Of a stretch of 64,000 bases of DNA, positions 45,254 to 58,300 are shown piece after piece. The translations under genes and the position numbers were made by a program. The DNA comes from Sinonovacula constricta (taxonomy: Eukaryota; Mollusca; Bivalvia; Cardiida; Solecurtidae). The notes beneath the pieces are model-generated. The model worked only from the letters and a program-made list of their open reading frames with translations. It was not told where the DNA came from and made no database searches. The stretch lies in assembly GCA_007844125.1 (NCBI GenBank), contig CM017572.1, positions 35,493,203-35,557,202 of the forward strand. The letters are read 5' to 3'. Numbering within the stretch: the stretch's first letter is position 1; the number at the start of each line of letters is the position of its first letter.

Positions 45254-46437
45254 GTTTTTATATGAGTAGATGTGACATAATACAGACAAACCATATTTTT
45301 AATGATACTTTTCAAAATGTCTCGAAAGTATAAAATGGACCTAAATCAAAGTATTTAGTTGATTAAACGTAGAGGTGGAAAAGGGCCAAGCATTTCAATA
45401 ATGCACCCATTCTGCTGCGTTATACATGCAGTCGACATTAAACAATATTTTAAATTATTTATACACAATTTTCACAGAGACAAATGTATCATTGTTAACA
45501 TTTGTTTCACAATGTTTGTCTCTTGAATACGCTCCGTTTTACTCAGGTAAAACTATTAGATGAGGTTAAAAGTAAATTCATAAAAAATCAATTCATTTTT
45601 GCTGCTCTTATTTAGTGAATAAATTCCAAGCTTTTGACTAATTAAACATATATTGCTTATTACACATATTTAATATGTTTTGTGCAAGTAAGATACCTCT
45701 TAATAGCGTATTTCATGTATACAAATTTCACTTTAAGTCAGATCTTACAAAATGTAAGATCTGATGACGGCTCGAAAATACCGTCTATCAACAAGAATGG
45801 TTTTCCCAGATTACTCTTTTTATAACAGCCAATCAGAGAGCGTAAAGCATAACGCTTTTGGTAAGAGTCGCAAAATGGCCACTATCGATGATGCAGTAGA
45901 TAAGTTTGTTCTGCAACAGCTTGTTAGTTAACTTTCGACTTGAAGATGTTACTGATGTTGAAACAAATGGATTACCGCATACAAAGCACCTGTCTACATT
46001 GACACAAGTCTTGCGCGAAGTGTCCATGTTTACATTACTTTGTAAATGGGCACAGGCATTAAAATGATACGTCCGGAACGTTTCGGATCATCATTTACTT
46101 TTGCGATTTTGTAGCCGACAATCTAATTGGTTGGGAAGGTTTCATTGACTCGTCGTCAGATCCTGATAGCGGAGCGGTTTTCAGGATATGGCTTTAATCC
46201 GATTGCATGTATACAAACGACAACCTATTTACAAAGTGCAGTGGACTTCATAAATAAAACATTGTATAGTCATGTTAAATTCATATGAAAAAACGTGCTT
46301 AATCATGGAATATTTCCAATGAAATAATTGACAAACAACGGGTACTAAAATGGGTAATATTATAAAAGTGAATAGATGATAGGTGCAGAATGACATGCAC
46401 TTTTTGTAGACCACTGACTTAACATAAAAACAAAGTC
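45254..46437. other. Intergenic with possible unnamed transposon
   Basis: gtaagatctgatgacg at 45759 and cgtcgtcagatcctgatag at 46151 look like loosely inverted ends of an element of about 400 bp; an ATGGCCACTATCGATGATGC start inside is closed after 18 codons. Not assignable. Confidence 0.3.
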
Positions 46438-46521
46438 TCTCTCTCCCCACCCTCTCTCTCTCCCTCCTTCCCTTCCTCCCTCCTCCCTCTCTCTCTCTTT
46501 CTCTTTCTCTCTCTCTCTCTA
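46438..46521. repeat. CT-rich microsatellite
   Basis: Runs of CT/CCT/CTTT. Opposite-strand Arg-Glu repeats are artefacts. Confidence 0.95.
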
Positions 46522-48400
46522 TTCCTTCGTTTAGTACCAAAAAAAAAACTTTATATGTCAAATGTCGATTGATTTTGATTTGAAAGTAATTTTACTAACT
46601 AAATGTCACTCAGTATGTTTACATACTATATCACTTGTATGAGCGTATGGTCATATTATAACTAATGTCTTCGATTATATTTTTTCTTTTTCAAAATCTT
46701 GCATCACGGTCTACCCAGTCAGTGTTATGACTATGCCTGATGTATACATATGGGTATTTAACCTACAATCATCTCGGACATTAGATATATAAAGCCCCGT
46801 GTGATAAACACTAGTGTATAAAACATGTAACCTGAAACTAAATCGCTAAGCAAGCCTCGATGGATGATTGTCCAGAGGACGGAATTACCCGAGGAGTTCC
46901 GATTGGGTTTACTGCACAATAAATGAAAATCCAAAAATCTGAAAATGAAACGATTGAGAACCCTCCTAATATTATATATTTTAAGTCATGGATGTAACGT
47001 ATGCACATGATGACCATTTTACATTGTCTACTAAACGAAGAAATCAGAGCACTTTAAGATACTCACTATGTCTCATTACCTCCTATATTCTTTCTGTACA
47101 TTTAATATCTTAGCAAATATATCGGTTCTCATTGTAAGAATATTATTTTGCTGCATGCAATAAGTTAAAATAATATTGTAATCCCACTTTGCATAATTAT
47201 TTTCTTTATTTAATACTAACCTAGTATTCTCTGTATCTCCACGGATGCTTTATATGGAGACGTTCTTTGGTGTTAGGTTTAAGTGACTAAAATAAGATAA
47301 TAAACTGGCACCGGTTAATAAGTCAAATACACATTTCACTTACCCAGTCTTAGGTATTTTAAGTACATCACGTTCAGAGACGTTTTGATTATCAGAAGTC
47401 AGATTGTAATCCATACTTTATTTGTTTAAACTATAAATTTCATTGATAAGAAAACATTTATAGATTGTATATTTAATCAGCTGTGCCAAAAACTATCTTG
47501 AACATAATGATGTATGAAAAACGCTAAATACAAATTTGAAATTTTAAGCATAAATGATTGTCATAATAAAACAATACATTAAAACAATTGAAAGCACACA
47601 TACAAATCAACTAAAGATATATAATACATATATACATTTATGAAGATTTTATTTAAACTGTGATGTCACATTAAATTTCTTTAATCAACATGAAATCTCA
47701 AATTAAGAGAACAGCCACATTTCCTATATTTAACATTGGTGTGTATTGAATATTCCGTTGGATACAATAGGTTTTTAAATAAGGCTTAAATTATATATTA
47801 TAAATTATATATTAAAAATAACCTTACATAACAATTGTGTATAAACTAGGCGATTATGTCCTTGCATTTGGAACCTTGTTTCTCTTAGAACAGTGATCTG
47901 TTCATTGACAGTTTGGCTAAACTTGACATTACAAATATTAACATGTTGACTATATTGGTTGTAAATTGGTTGTAGCTATGAAGAACTCACCTAAAAACTA
48001 AGCAGAAATATGTGTTGTTGTAGTTGAAAAAACAATATAATGGTTTACGACAACAACTATAACAGAAATCATTTTGTTACAAAACAAAAACAACAACAAT
48101 GTGGCCTTCACGATCTAAGCATAATCCATTATTAATAATCTAATTTGCAAGTTGCGAATTGAAAATTTACTATACATACATATACTTTACAACATAAGTG
48201 TAAACAACTTCTCATCCCCTGAACCTACTTGTTAAGTTAAAAATCGAAATACTAATATCACAAATGATAAATGATAAATAAAGCTAGCATTTGTCTGAAA
48301 AATCTGACGCACGATGTTCTTCTCATCAAGTGCTGTTCATAAGTAAAAAAAACAAGTAGTTACAAACAGATGATAAAAGGCGCGATGGTGTGCCATTTGC
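46522..48400. other. Intergenic between convergent genes
   Basis: AT-rich, no gene. Contains a MITE family 2 end at 46851-46903 (ggatgattgtccagaggacg, cccgaggagttccgattg). Confidence 0.45.
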
Positions 48401-48406
48401 TTTATT
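48401..48406 (-). terminator. Candidate polyadenylation signal of the peptidase gene
   Basis: TTTATT on the + strand is AATAAA in the direction of the - strand gene, about 460 bp after its stop codon. Only weak support because AATAAA is common in AT-rich DNA. Confidence 0.3.
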
Positions 48407-48575
48407 TAAACACATAATACGGGGGCAGTTTTAGAATTTTAACTTATGGTGCATGTGTGTCCTTTCTTATTCAAATGTAAGCCAAACGGAAACATAATGG
48501 TTTAATAATCTACGATAAGTGCATTTTCCAAACCACACATATCTTCTAATATAAATAACAGAAGTGACACGCGTA

Positions 48576-48766
48576 TCTGCGTGATAGAGTTACTCCTTGA
48601 ATGCTCATCCGATCACTGAGCGGGCTTGAGTCTCGGTCTGGGCTTGATTTAAAAAGATCTGTTTTGTGCCGGTGGTTCAACCATAGATCGGTCTGGGGGT
48701 CTTTATCTACTAAAATTGCTTAACATTATAATAACCATTAATGTGTCACTGCGATGCATTACAAAA
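48576..48766 (+). mobile_element. SINE family A, old and decayed
   Basis: gcgggcttgagtctcggtct (B-box region), gtgccggtggttcaacca, gtctgggggtctttatctac, aatgtgtcactgcgatgcat. It lies antisense in the presumed 3' UTR of the peptidase gene. Confidence 0.65.
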
Positions 48767-48864
48767 CCCTACAAAATATTCAACTTACTGTCAGTAATTA
48801 GTAATTTTGTACATTTTGTAGTTGGATGTGAAATGACAGTAATATTGAATGATTCTCAAAGCAC

Positions 48865-49304
48865 TTATGGCAATTCCATTCGTTTCCAAAGACATCTGAA
48901 TGTAATAGCAATTAGTTCATAAGGCATATCTGTTCCTTCTTCTCTGCCAACCAGGATCCCTTTGAAAACGAACTTTCCATTCTTGAAAACAAGACACGGT
49001 GAGCCGGAAGAACCTTCATGAAACAGCTTCGATTGGAATCTTATGTAGCCATCGTCTTTATCTCGTGGTGGCAAAACGGGACACTTTTCACCCTGACGTG
49101 ACATGTTGCCATCCACATATCCCACAACGTAAATATAAGTGCAGGACTCAGTGCCAAAGTCAATCACAGGGTTATTCACACGGTTTAACAACATATCGTG
49201 AAGTGTATCCTGAGTTAGTAACACGCCTACATCTGCAATCGATGAGATACCGATGGATATTGTCTTCACAGAGCGTCGTTCGTTTCTGACCTGCAGATAT
49301 TTCC
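48865..49304 (-). CDS. Peptidase last exon with Asp and Ser of the triad
   Basis: 440 nt, acceptor tttcag. Two bases complete Gly, then KYLQVRNERRSVKTISIGIS, SSIADVGVLLTQ (Asp), TYIYVVGYVDGN, SKLFHEGSSGSPCLVF (Ser), GILVGREEGTDMPYELIAI and stop. G-S-S-G-S-P is the nucleophile motif; the short spacing between Asp and Ser fits a compact fold. Confidence 0.88.
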
Positions 49305-52300
49305 CTGAAAGTAGAATTTGTGTTATGATGGTTAGTTTAGTCTGCTACGTCTTTAAATATTATTATGGTGTGAACATCTAAATTACCTTAGATGATGTGA
49401 AGTTGTGGTGTTGTAATCACAAGACACTGATTAACCTTGACCGTTACCATTTACAGCCAATTTCAATAAATGAAGATGAATCAGTGACATTGTTTATATT
49501 TGTCGTACAAACCGCCAAGAACTGGTTATACCTTAACACATTTTGAAACAGTTGCAGTTTTCTAACAATATATGGCGCGGTTGTAAACCAAATGGAAATT
49601 TTAAATCAACGGTCGTTTTAGTGGAAGCATTAATTATTCAATGGTAAGCAGATATTAATGACGAAATCATCGTATCATGTTTTAATAAGCAGGTCCTTAG
49701 AAGTCATAATTTTAATTCTCGAGATCGGCATGTCAAATGCATAGTGATCTTAAACTAAAACGGGCGTAAAAAGTAATGGAATGTTAGAAAGTGGACGCGT
49801 ATGCCCTATAAACAAGGTCATTTAATTTTCAAATGATCTAAAAATGATATTTTTTTCTTTAAAATGTTTTCGTTTGAGGAAAAAACAACATAAATAGTCA
49901 TATCATAATCAACACAATGCCGAACGTCTGTGTGAATTTAAGAAATGTCCTATACTACATAGTAATACAAATATTGTACTGTACATATGTATTTAACAAA
50001 ATCTAAGCTTCACTACTAACGTGTGATCATAAGATAATTATTTGCGGCAAAAACATTAACATTCTATTACTGTTTGGACTGTCACAATTACTAAAATAAC
50101 CTAGAGTCTTGGTACAAAGTTTACATCTCTTTTTTTTCAAGGAATAAATCGGCACAAATAACGTATATCAGGGCTAAGAAAGAAGTAGCTGTTTCGTTAG
50201 ACGTGTAGCGCTCTTATTGCAGTGACTTATGTAAGTGAAAACGAATTTGAAATCTGCCAGATTTCAATTTTATTTAATCCAGTGCATATATACAACAGAT
50301 AGATATTTTATTCAGATTTGACTGTCAGTATAGAAGCATCGTTGCTAACAAAGCACATTATTGGATTTGTAAAAATAATATATTTGGTATCGGTAGAGAT
50401 TTCTTTAAGATATAGTTTTATTGATTACTAGATAAGATGAGTGTTTATATGATGCACTTATTTCATTTTGACATTTTTATATGGAAGACAACATATGTGT
50501 AAACGCTTTTTGTTTCATTTAATAAGCATGTTAACCATGGACGTTATGTTGTTGATGGAAAAATATATGCACAGTCTTTTCCTATAACGTGTCAAACCAT
50601 CTCCTGCTAACCACAAATGGTACACGAAAAATAAAACTAAAGGAAAACAGTGACAGAATAAAACCAGAACGCAACGTAAAGAAGCTTACTCTTTTCCAAA
50701 TTAAAGTTTGATTTTCATGTCTTAAACATTGCTAAATGTACTGAAGGACACACATCTATGCTGAAGTCAATCAAATAAAAATAAACATAAGGAACATTAA
50801 GTAACTTAGTTGTAGATAAACTAGATACATGACATATAGTTTAACCAAACAAAGAATATTGTTCGCTCAACTCAACTCAACTATTCCTTTATTATTCAAA
50901 TCACTACAGGTGACATATGAGTATATAAATATTGTACATATAGTAGTAATTATGTAAGCGAGGAAACAAAATTTCCGGTTTTGTTTAGTGAAAAGCGTAG
51001 CAAGGGACAGACAATTATGACTTAAAAGAGGTCTATAATCCATCATCTTTATATAAGTCCATACATACACACATTTAGACTTTTAACTAAAACGAACTGA
51101 TAACATGTCTTTTAATTCTCTAAAGAAATAACGTCGAAGAATTGTTGATGAGAATAAGGTTTAAAACGACAAACATGGCAACTAGATTTAGCAGTAATGT
51201 ATTGTCTTTGAACGCGAGGAAAAGAGGAATATACGATACGCACGACATCTGTTATTTAATACACTTTTCGATAATTGTATTGTAAATGGCTACTTCTTTA
51301 CAGTTTATTTGTTTATAATGCTATCATCGTTATTAAAAACTAAATCTAGCCCGCCTGCTGGTCGATAAAAATGACACGTGGCGCAAGCCGGCTCGCCAAA
51401 AGATTATTGAATTGCCAGTCAATTAAAGGGGTAAAGTCAAGGAATTATTGTGTGTAGAATAAATGACTAGTATATTTGAAATAACTTTTCAAGGGTTCAT
51501 TCGAATCCATAGTTGTATGAATATTGCGATTGCTAAATTATATATTACGTTAGGTGCTGCCCTAGTATTTGTTTTCACTTTAAGATATTTTTGCTCTGAT
51601 TTGGATCATTGAACATTTATGCATTGTAATACATTTTGCATTATAAGTTTATAATACATACGGCGTTTTCTGGTAGTTGTGGCAAAATAATATGGATTTA
51701 TGATAGATATAAGTCGACCTCATGGTTATTAAAGCAAATTTGAAACTCGTTTGCGTCAACACTTTTATCGTATTTTATATATCTACTTACCCTTAGATCC
51801 GCCAAGCACGTGACCAGCAGTCAGCATGTATTTTTTCCCCAATGAAAATGCTGTTCCAAGCTGTTTGTCTCCAGAGGAGATAACGAAAACAATCCGTTTT
51901 ATAGTTTTAAGTGCTCCGTCAATATCGGGGTAATTAATGCTGGGCCTTTTTGAACGTGCGAATTCCCATCGCACAGCATCAGAAAGATTCTTGGTCAGCA
52001 AAGAACCTCGAAAATGAATAAAATATGTAATTATGATTTAGTATTTCTAATAAAATAAAATAAACCAACAACTAGGCATCTGTTTATGCAACAAATAGGA
52101 ATGTTAAACAAGGATGTAATCTCGGTTTAATATCGTTAGACATTTTAGCTCACATGTACCCATTTTATTCCTTATTATATAAAAAGAAAAGAAACACGAC
52201 TTAAAGAAGACTCGTTGGAAGGCATTAGTGACTGCAAACATGCACGTGTAAATGTTTACACGATAAATACACAAAAGTAAGTGACTCGTGAACGTTTCTA

Positions 52301-55300
52301 CATGAACAATAATATGAAAAGCTAATTAAGCCTTTAGTAAGTGTACTTTTATTGTAGTTTGGTTCAACACAATTCAAATTACATGGCATAAAGGGAAATG
52401 ACACAAGAGTAAGGAATCACATTCAAATATCCGGTCATCACTTCATTGTATTACTAGTTTACATAATCCGTTTTGACCTGAGTGTGTAATCTATTGTCTA
52501 GAGGACATATAATACAGAGGGCAATATACTTGAAGAATGCATGAATAAACAATAACAAAACGACCGCGTCATCGCCTTATAACGTCAATAAGGTTATGAT
52601 AATATAACTAAAGATAACACAGAAGAACACATATACCATCGTAAAGCGTTGCATTCGTTTCGCCCTACACCCCCTTTATAGATCCTGTGCTCATTTTCAT
52701 TATTTGTCTACATTAAATATTTTACCTAAGTATTGTAACCGTCTGTTTAGAAGAGATAAAGGAAAGAAAATTGAAATAACATATGCCTCAAAACGATGAA
52801 TTTGTAATAACTTACATGGAAAGAATAAAATAAACAAGTGTAAACAATAAAGAATAACTAATAAAGTGAAGAAAATACACCATAGAATAGGTAATAATCC
52901 GGTAAAACCCATTGAGAGCAACACATTTCGAAACAATACACTTCCACGTCAGAACATTATTTTTCTCCGGAAATTATGAAACTACTGAGAAATATGTAAC
53001 AAGGTATGACGGCGAAAATTTCGCAACCCCTAAAGAATGTATATATAGACACATCTATAATAAAATTTGAAACTTACGAAGTTGTTTGTCCGCGTCCGAT
53101 AACGGTGAACCTGTCAACATACAAGACAGATTGTGGTTATTCTTTTATGTCCTTCTTATCACTTTAAATAAAAACATAATCATGTGACCTTTACATATTA
53201 AGAAATAAAGCAAAATTTGCAGAATAAGATACAGTTCCAATACAAACATAAAGTTTCCCACCTCGGTACATCATTTTTTAAATGGTAACATTTAGTTTCG
53301 TTTTACTTATTAGCAAGTGTAAATGCTAATCGCATATGGCATCTAAAGTATTTGACTCAATAACAATGTCGCATATTTCGATCCCCGCCTTTTTGTGAAT
53401 CTATATTTCTGCGACGGCAGCAAATATGGCATTTATAAAAGTCAGTTACACGAGTCAATATCTTTCGCTTATGCTAATTTGTAAGAGTGTAAGACAAATA
53501 TCGGTTAAAATAAACTATATATAAGTAGTTTTCACGCTGATTTGTTTAATCAATAGAATCAGACGAAAAATTTTGGTAGAAAAAACTAATATACCATTGG
53601 AAGCCGTTATGTGAATTTCGTGAAATTCGTGATTAAAACTGGAAAAAACAACAGTTATGACATATATTTTTACTATGATATAACAACTGTTAGAATCTTA
53701 AAATTTATAAAAATCTCTTATCTCCTTTTCTTACAGCAGGATTTTTATTATACTTGAAAACAACCTTTTGCTTAGGTTTGAATATGTAGCGAAGAAATAC
53801 CATAATAATAATACCGGAAGTAAAGCAACTGCCAATCAGGCAGTGCGTCGATGGAACCTTTTGTCTGTATAGCTACAAATGTTTTGATTTTCCCAAATAA
53901 TTATTTTGACGAAACGGATTTAATTATTTCTGACATCTTTGAGTAAGATATTCAATAAAACACAGAAAAATAGGTATAATTTAGAACATTTTTGGATGCA
54001 AAATATAAATAGAAAACATACATAAATGCAAATGTAAATGCTAATATAAATCGAAACATTAAATGCAAACCTCCCACCGCATATGTAAGACAACCTGTGC
54101 AGGCAAACGACAATGTAAAGAGGTCGTTTAGGTGACTATTGTCTCTAGCGCAAGTTGTTACGCACATACATGTTTCTGCGGTCATCACCAACCAAAATCA
54201 TCTGTCGGAGAATATTGAAATAATATTTTCATACGTGTTAATATCTGTCTCTTTGCTAATTTTTAATAGTGTAAAATAAGAAAAATATCGGTTAATTCCG
54301 TCCGTTAGGTATGTTGAATGGAACGCTAAATACACTGTTTACCAGAAATGTATAAGGAGGTTTCGCGTGGATTGGTTTAATTAAAATAATTAGACAAAAT
54401 TACCAATATGATTGGTAATAAAAAAAACAACAAGTATACTTTTGGAAGCCGTTATGTAAATTTCGTGAAATCAGGGATTAAAACTTGAAAAAGCAGTTAT
54501 GATATATATATATATATTACTATGAAATTGCAAGTGTAAGAATATTAAAATTCATGAAAATGGTACATCGAGTTAAAAGTAAGGTGATTTGTGATTTTGC
54601 TGTGCATTAATATGCGTTGTATACTATGTTTTATCCAGGCCATGGATGAGCCGCATCTTGATAACAAAGCTCACATTTGGAGCTGAATGATCTGCATCTG
54701 AACTGTTTCCCTTGACACTGTAAATTAGTAGGCGGCTTGTTCTGCTTTAATTGTCATAGTCTTTGTATTTCGCCAATGATTTAGTAAACATTTGTAATCA
54801 TTTTTTATTTGTTGTAAAGATGGTCAATCATGACCTGTGTTCTATGTTTCAGAAAGATATCCAGAGGTAGGGAGTTTGTGTTCAAACGAGGACCTCTTTT
54901 GATGGTCCAAATAAAATGAATTGTAATTCCCATTCTCAAAACCTCTCTTGTTTCAAAATGCATCGTGTATTTTTTATTTAAGGACTTCCAAGCGGTTAAA
55001 TTGAAGCTCTTTTGCATTACATTTTCCTAATGCAACGATCTGGCACTGGGAAAGATTGTAAATAATCATCGTCTTTCCTAACAGTCACACAAGACAGTAA
55101 TAAAATAATTAATGTGTAAGAATATCAGCTTACTTATAAAAATGTATGTATTTTTATGTTTTAACAATAGTTCATATATCCGATGGCAAACACCAAATTA
55201 TAACATGTTAAACATAATAATTACCAGAATTGACATCGCTCTCTGCATCTGAAGCTGCATCTGAATCTGATATAAATAAAAATAAAAGATTATGACAGTA

Positions 55301-58300
55301 GTTCAAAGGAGAGTAATCTATTAACGTTACAAAAACTAACGTAACTGGGTAACATTTAAATCCCAGTATAGAGAAATGCCTGTGGCATTAACATGTTGGT
55401 ATGTCCAGCTCCTTGATTTTGGCTAAAATTCACATGAGTAGTACTATAACCCTAATATTTTTATTTGGAAAAGGAATGAAAATAATATAATAATAATATG
55501 TGTGCAAATTATATATATATATATATGATAATGCGCTTTAATGAATATCATCTACGCGATCAGCGTTTAAAAAGCATGCACGTCACCAATATGAGATTCA
55601 ATCATTAAATGGACATCATAGAGACTTGGTTGTTCATATCTGAAAGCTTTAATCGTAAGTACATATTAAACGGTGTTTTTTATGTCTTTCTTTTTTTAAA
55701 CACCCTTAAATATCAGAAATAAAGTAAAACAACTTGGCTTCTTTTTACGTAACAAATAGGAATGTTAAACAAGGATGTCTAATATCGTTAGACATTTTAG
55801 CTTACATGTACCCATTTTTCTTATTACGCCTTTAGTAAGTGTACTTTTATTGTAGTTTGGTTCAACAAAATTCAAATTACATGGCATAAAGGGAAATGAC
55901 ACAAGAGTAAGGAATCAGATTCCAATGTCCGGTCAACACTTCATTGTATTATTAATTTACATAATCCGTTTTGACCTGAATGTGTAATCTATTGTCTAGA
56001 GGCCATATAATACAGAGGGCAATATACTTGAAGAATGCATGAATAAACAATAACAAAACGACCGTGTTATCACCTTATAACTTACTATTAACACAAACAG
56101 AGTAAATGAGCTGCACAGGCAACACATGTCTGCTGAAGTGAAGTACATTTATACATTACTGTAATATTGGACTTATTACTTCCTTTCGCCTGTATTTATA
56201 TTTACAAATATACGACTTCATGAGCTCATGAAGTAAAATATAATTAAATGTACTCGAATAATACAAGAAGATGACACCTTCAAAGTAGTCTTATTATACT
56301 ATTATTCTTATGCTAAAAAGTTATAATAATATAACTAAAGATAACACAGAAGAACACATATACCATCGTAAAGCGTTGTGTTTGTTTCGCCTTGTATCTC
56401 CTTAATAAATCATGAGCTTATTTTTATTGTTTGCCTACATTAAATTATTGACCTAAGTATTCTAACCTTCTATTTAGAAAATATAAAAGGAAAGAAAATT
56501 AAAAAAAAAAAAACACTTTTGCCTCTAAACGATGAATTGATAATAACTAACTTGCAAAGCATGAAGAAATAACAGTAAACAATTAAGAATAACCAATAAA
56601 GTTAAGAAATCCACCATAAAATAGATAATAATCTGGGAAAAAACCCATTGAGAGCAAAATTTTTCGAAGCAATACACTTCCACATATAAAACATTTTTTT
56701 TTCTCCTGTAACTATTGAGGAAAAAGTAATAAGGTATGACGGCTAAGAATTTCGCAACTCCTGAAGTATTTACATATAGACACATCTAAAATCAATCTTG
56801 AAGTTGTAAAGAATTTTCTTCCTAATTTCTTCTAGAATGATGAACGTCAGCGAATTGTCCTGTTACAATAAAATATAAAACAGATTGATGCGAAACATCA
56901 AGTGTCGCCGTCGAGCTTCTGTTCAACAGTGATCGGTACATTGATCCAAATCGTCCAAACAAGCTTCTTATCACTATAGTTTTAGCATGCCGTGCTACTT
57001 ATTGTGGGCTAGTCTGATGTTTTCTCGCCATTTATCTGTTATACTTTATTTGCTTCACTCACCATATGATCGTTAGAGTCCCATTCATCAATACATCTAC
57101 ATTAGCCTGAATTACCTGTCATGTTACAGGTCCCTTTTATGAGGAGATTATTTTCGTGGAGAAATACTTATTCCTCTTACTCATTAAATCAATAATGTCT
57201 TTATATAGGGGATCAACCGTTGCCTTTTTCTATAACTTGACAGCCAGTTTCTAACCACAAAGGATACAGAAAAAACTAAAACATTGTTAACAATAACAGA
57301 ACACAACGTTAAGAAACTTAATTTAATTAAACACTCAATGTTTTCATGACTTAAAACTTTTATCAATGTAGATGGAAAACACATTTGTAGTAACAAAAAG
57401 CACATATCTTTGCAGAACAAGAAAACTAAACTAGAACAATGCTTTTTGCTGAAAGGCAAAGATTGTGGCATCCTTTTCTTACAACAGGATTTTATAATAC
57501 TTGAAAACAAACTTTTGCTTTGGTTTGAATATGTAGCGTAGTAATGCCATAATAATAATACCGGAAGTTAAGCAACTGCCAAACAGGCAGTGCGTCGATG
57601 GAACCTTTTATCTGTATAGCTAGTTGAGGTTAACAGTGTAAGATATCCTAGGATACCTGAATAATCAGCAAATACCATGTACATTCTAGTGTTAGCAAGA
57701 ACTATTAAGTTTTTATTAAATACATTTTTATTAAACTTGTGCGTCAAAATTTACTATCAACACAGTTATCGAATAAATCACGACTGTGGCTCATTACAAT
57801 CTTTGTATTTCTAGCAAGTTGGCTTTTATCTGATCTGTTGCAGTAAATAAGCAGACTTCGATCTATTCGAAGAACAAAACAGGTTTAAACTTTTGCCTAA
57901 TTTACCTTTTAAAGCGGTAAACGTTGTTTTTTTCTGAATCTAAAAAGGATAGAATGTTAATTTCTGAACGTGACCATAATTTAACTGGTCAGTACTAGAT
58001 TACAGGACGAAATAAATTTTTATTATCTTTGATGTACGTTTGTCGGTGCACATTAAACTTTCAAGAAATGTCTACTGTCATTGATATTTGAGTTGTATGT
58101 AGGCCGTTTCATTCACGCCTTTTGTTAAATTTACATCGAGTTTTAAGTAATGTAATAGGCGATTTTGCTGTGCATTAATGTGTGTTGATGACATAACACT
58201 ATGTTTTAATCAGGCAAAAGATGAGCCGCATCTTCATTACAAAGCTCACATTTAGAGCTGACTGATCTGCATCTATACTGTTTGCCTTAACAATGTAAAT

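Larger units (their letters stand above)
52080..55680. repeat. Tandem segmental duplication, copy 1
   Basis: About 3.6 kb with ordered homology to 55740-58620: acaaatag + gaatgttaaacaagg (52092 and 55748), aaagggaaatgacacaagag (52390 and 55887), the block near 52700-53060 and 56420-56790, ccataataataataccggaa near 53805 and 57550, and the block 54540-55030 and 58110-58610. It contains the 33-nt and 42-nt exons. Confidence 0.8.

Noticed and set aside
52700..52936. Hydrophobic - strand frame (similar ones at 56525 and 57184)
   Set aside because: Lies in duplicated intron; the frame is not conserved between the two copies, so it is not a membrane exon.
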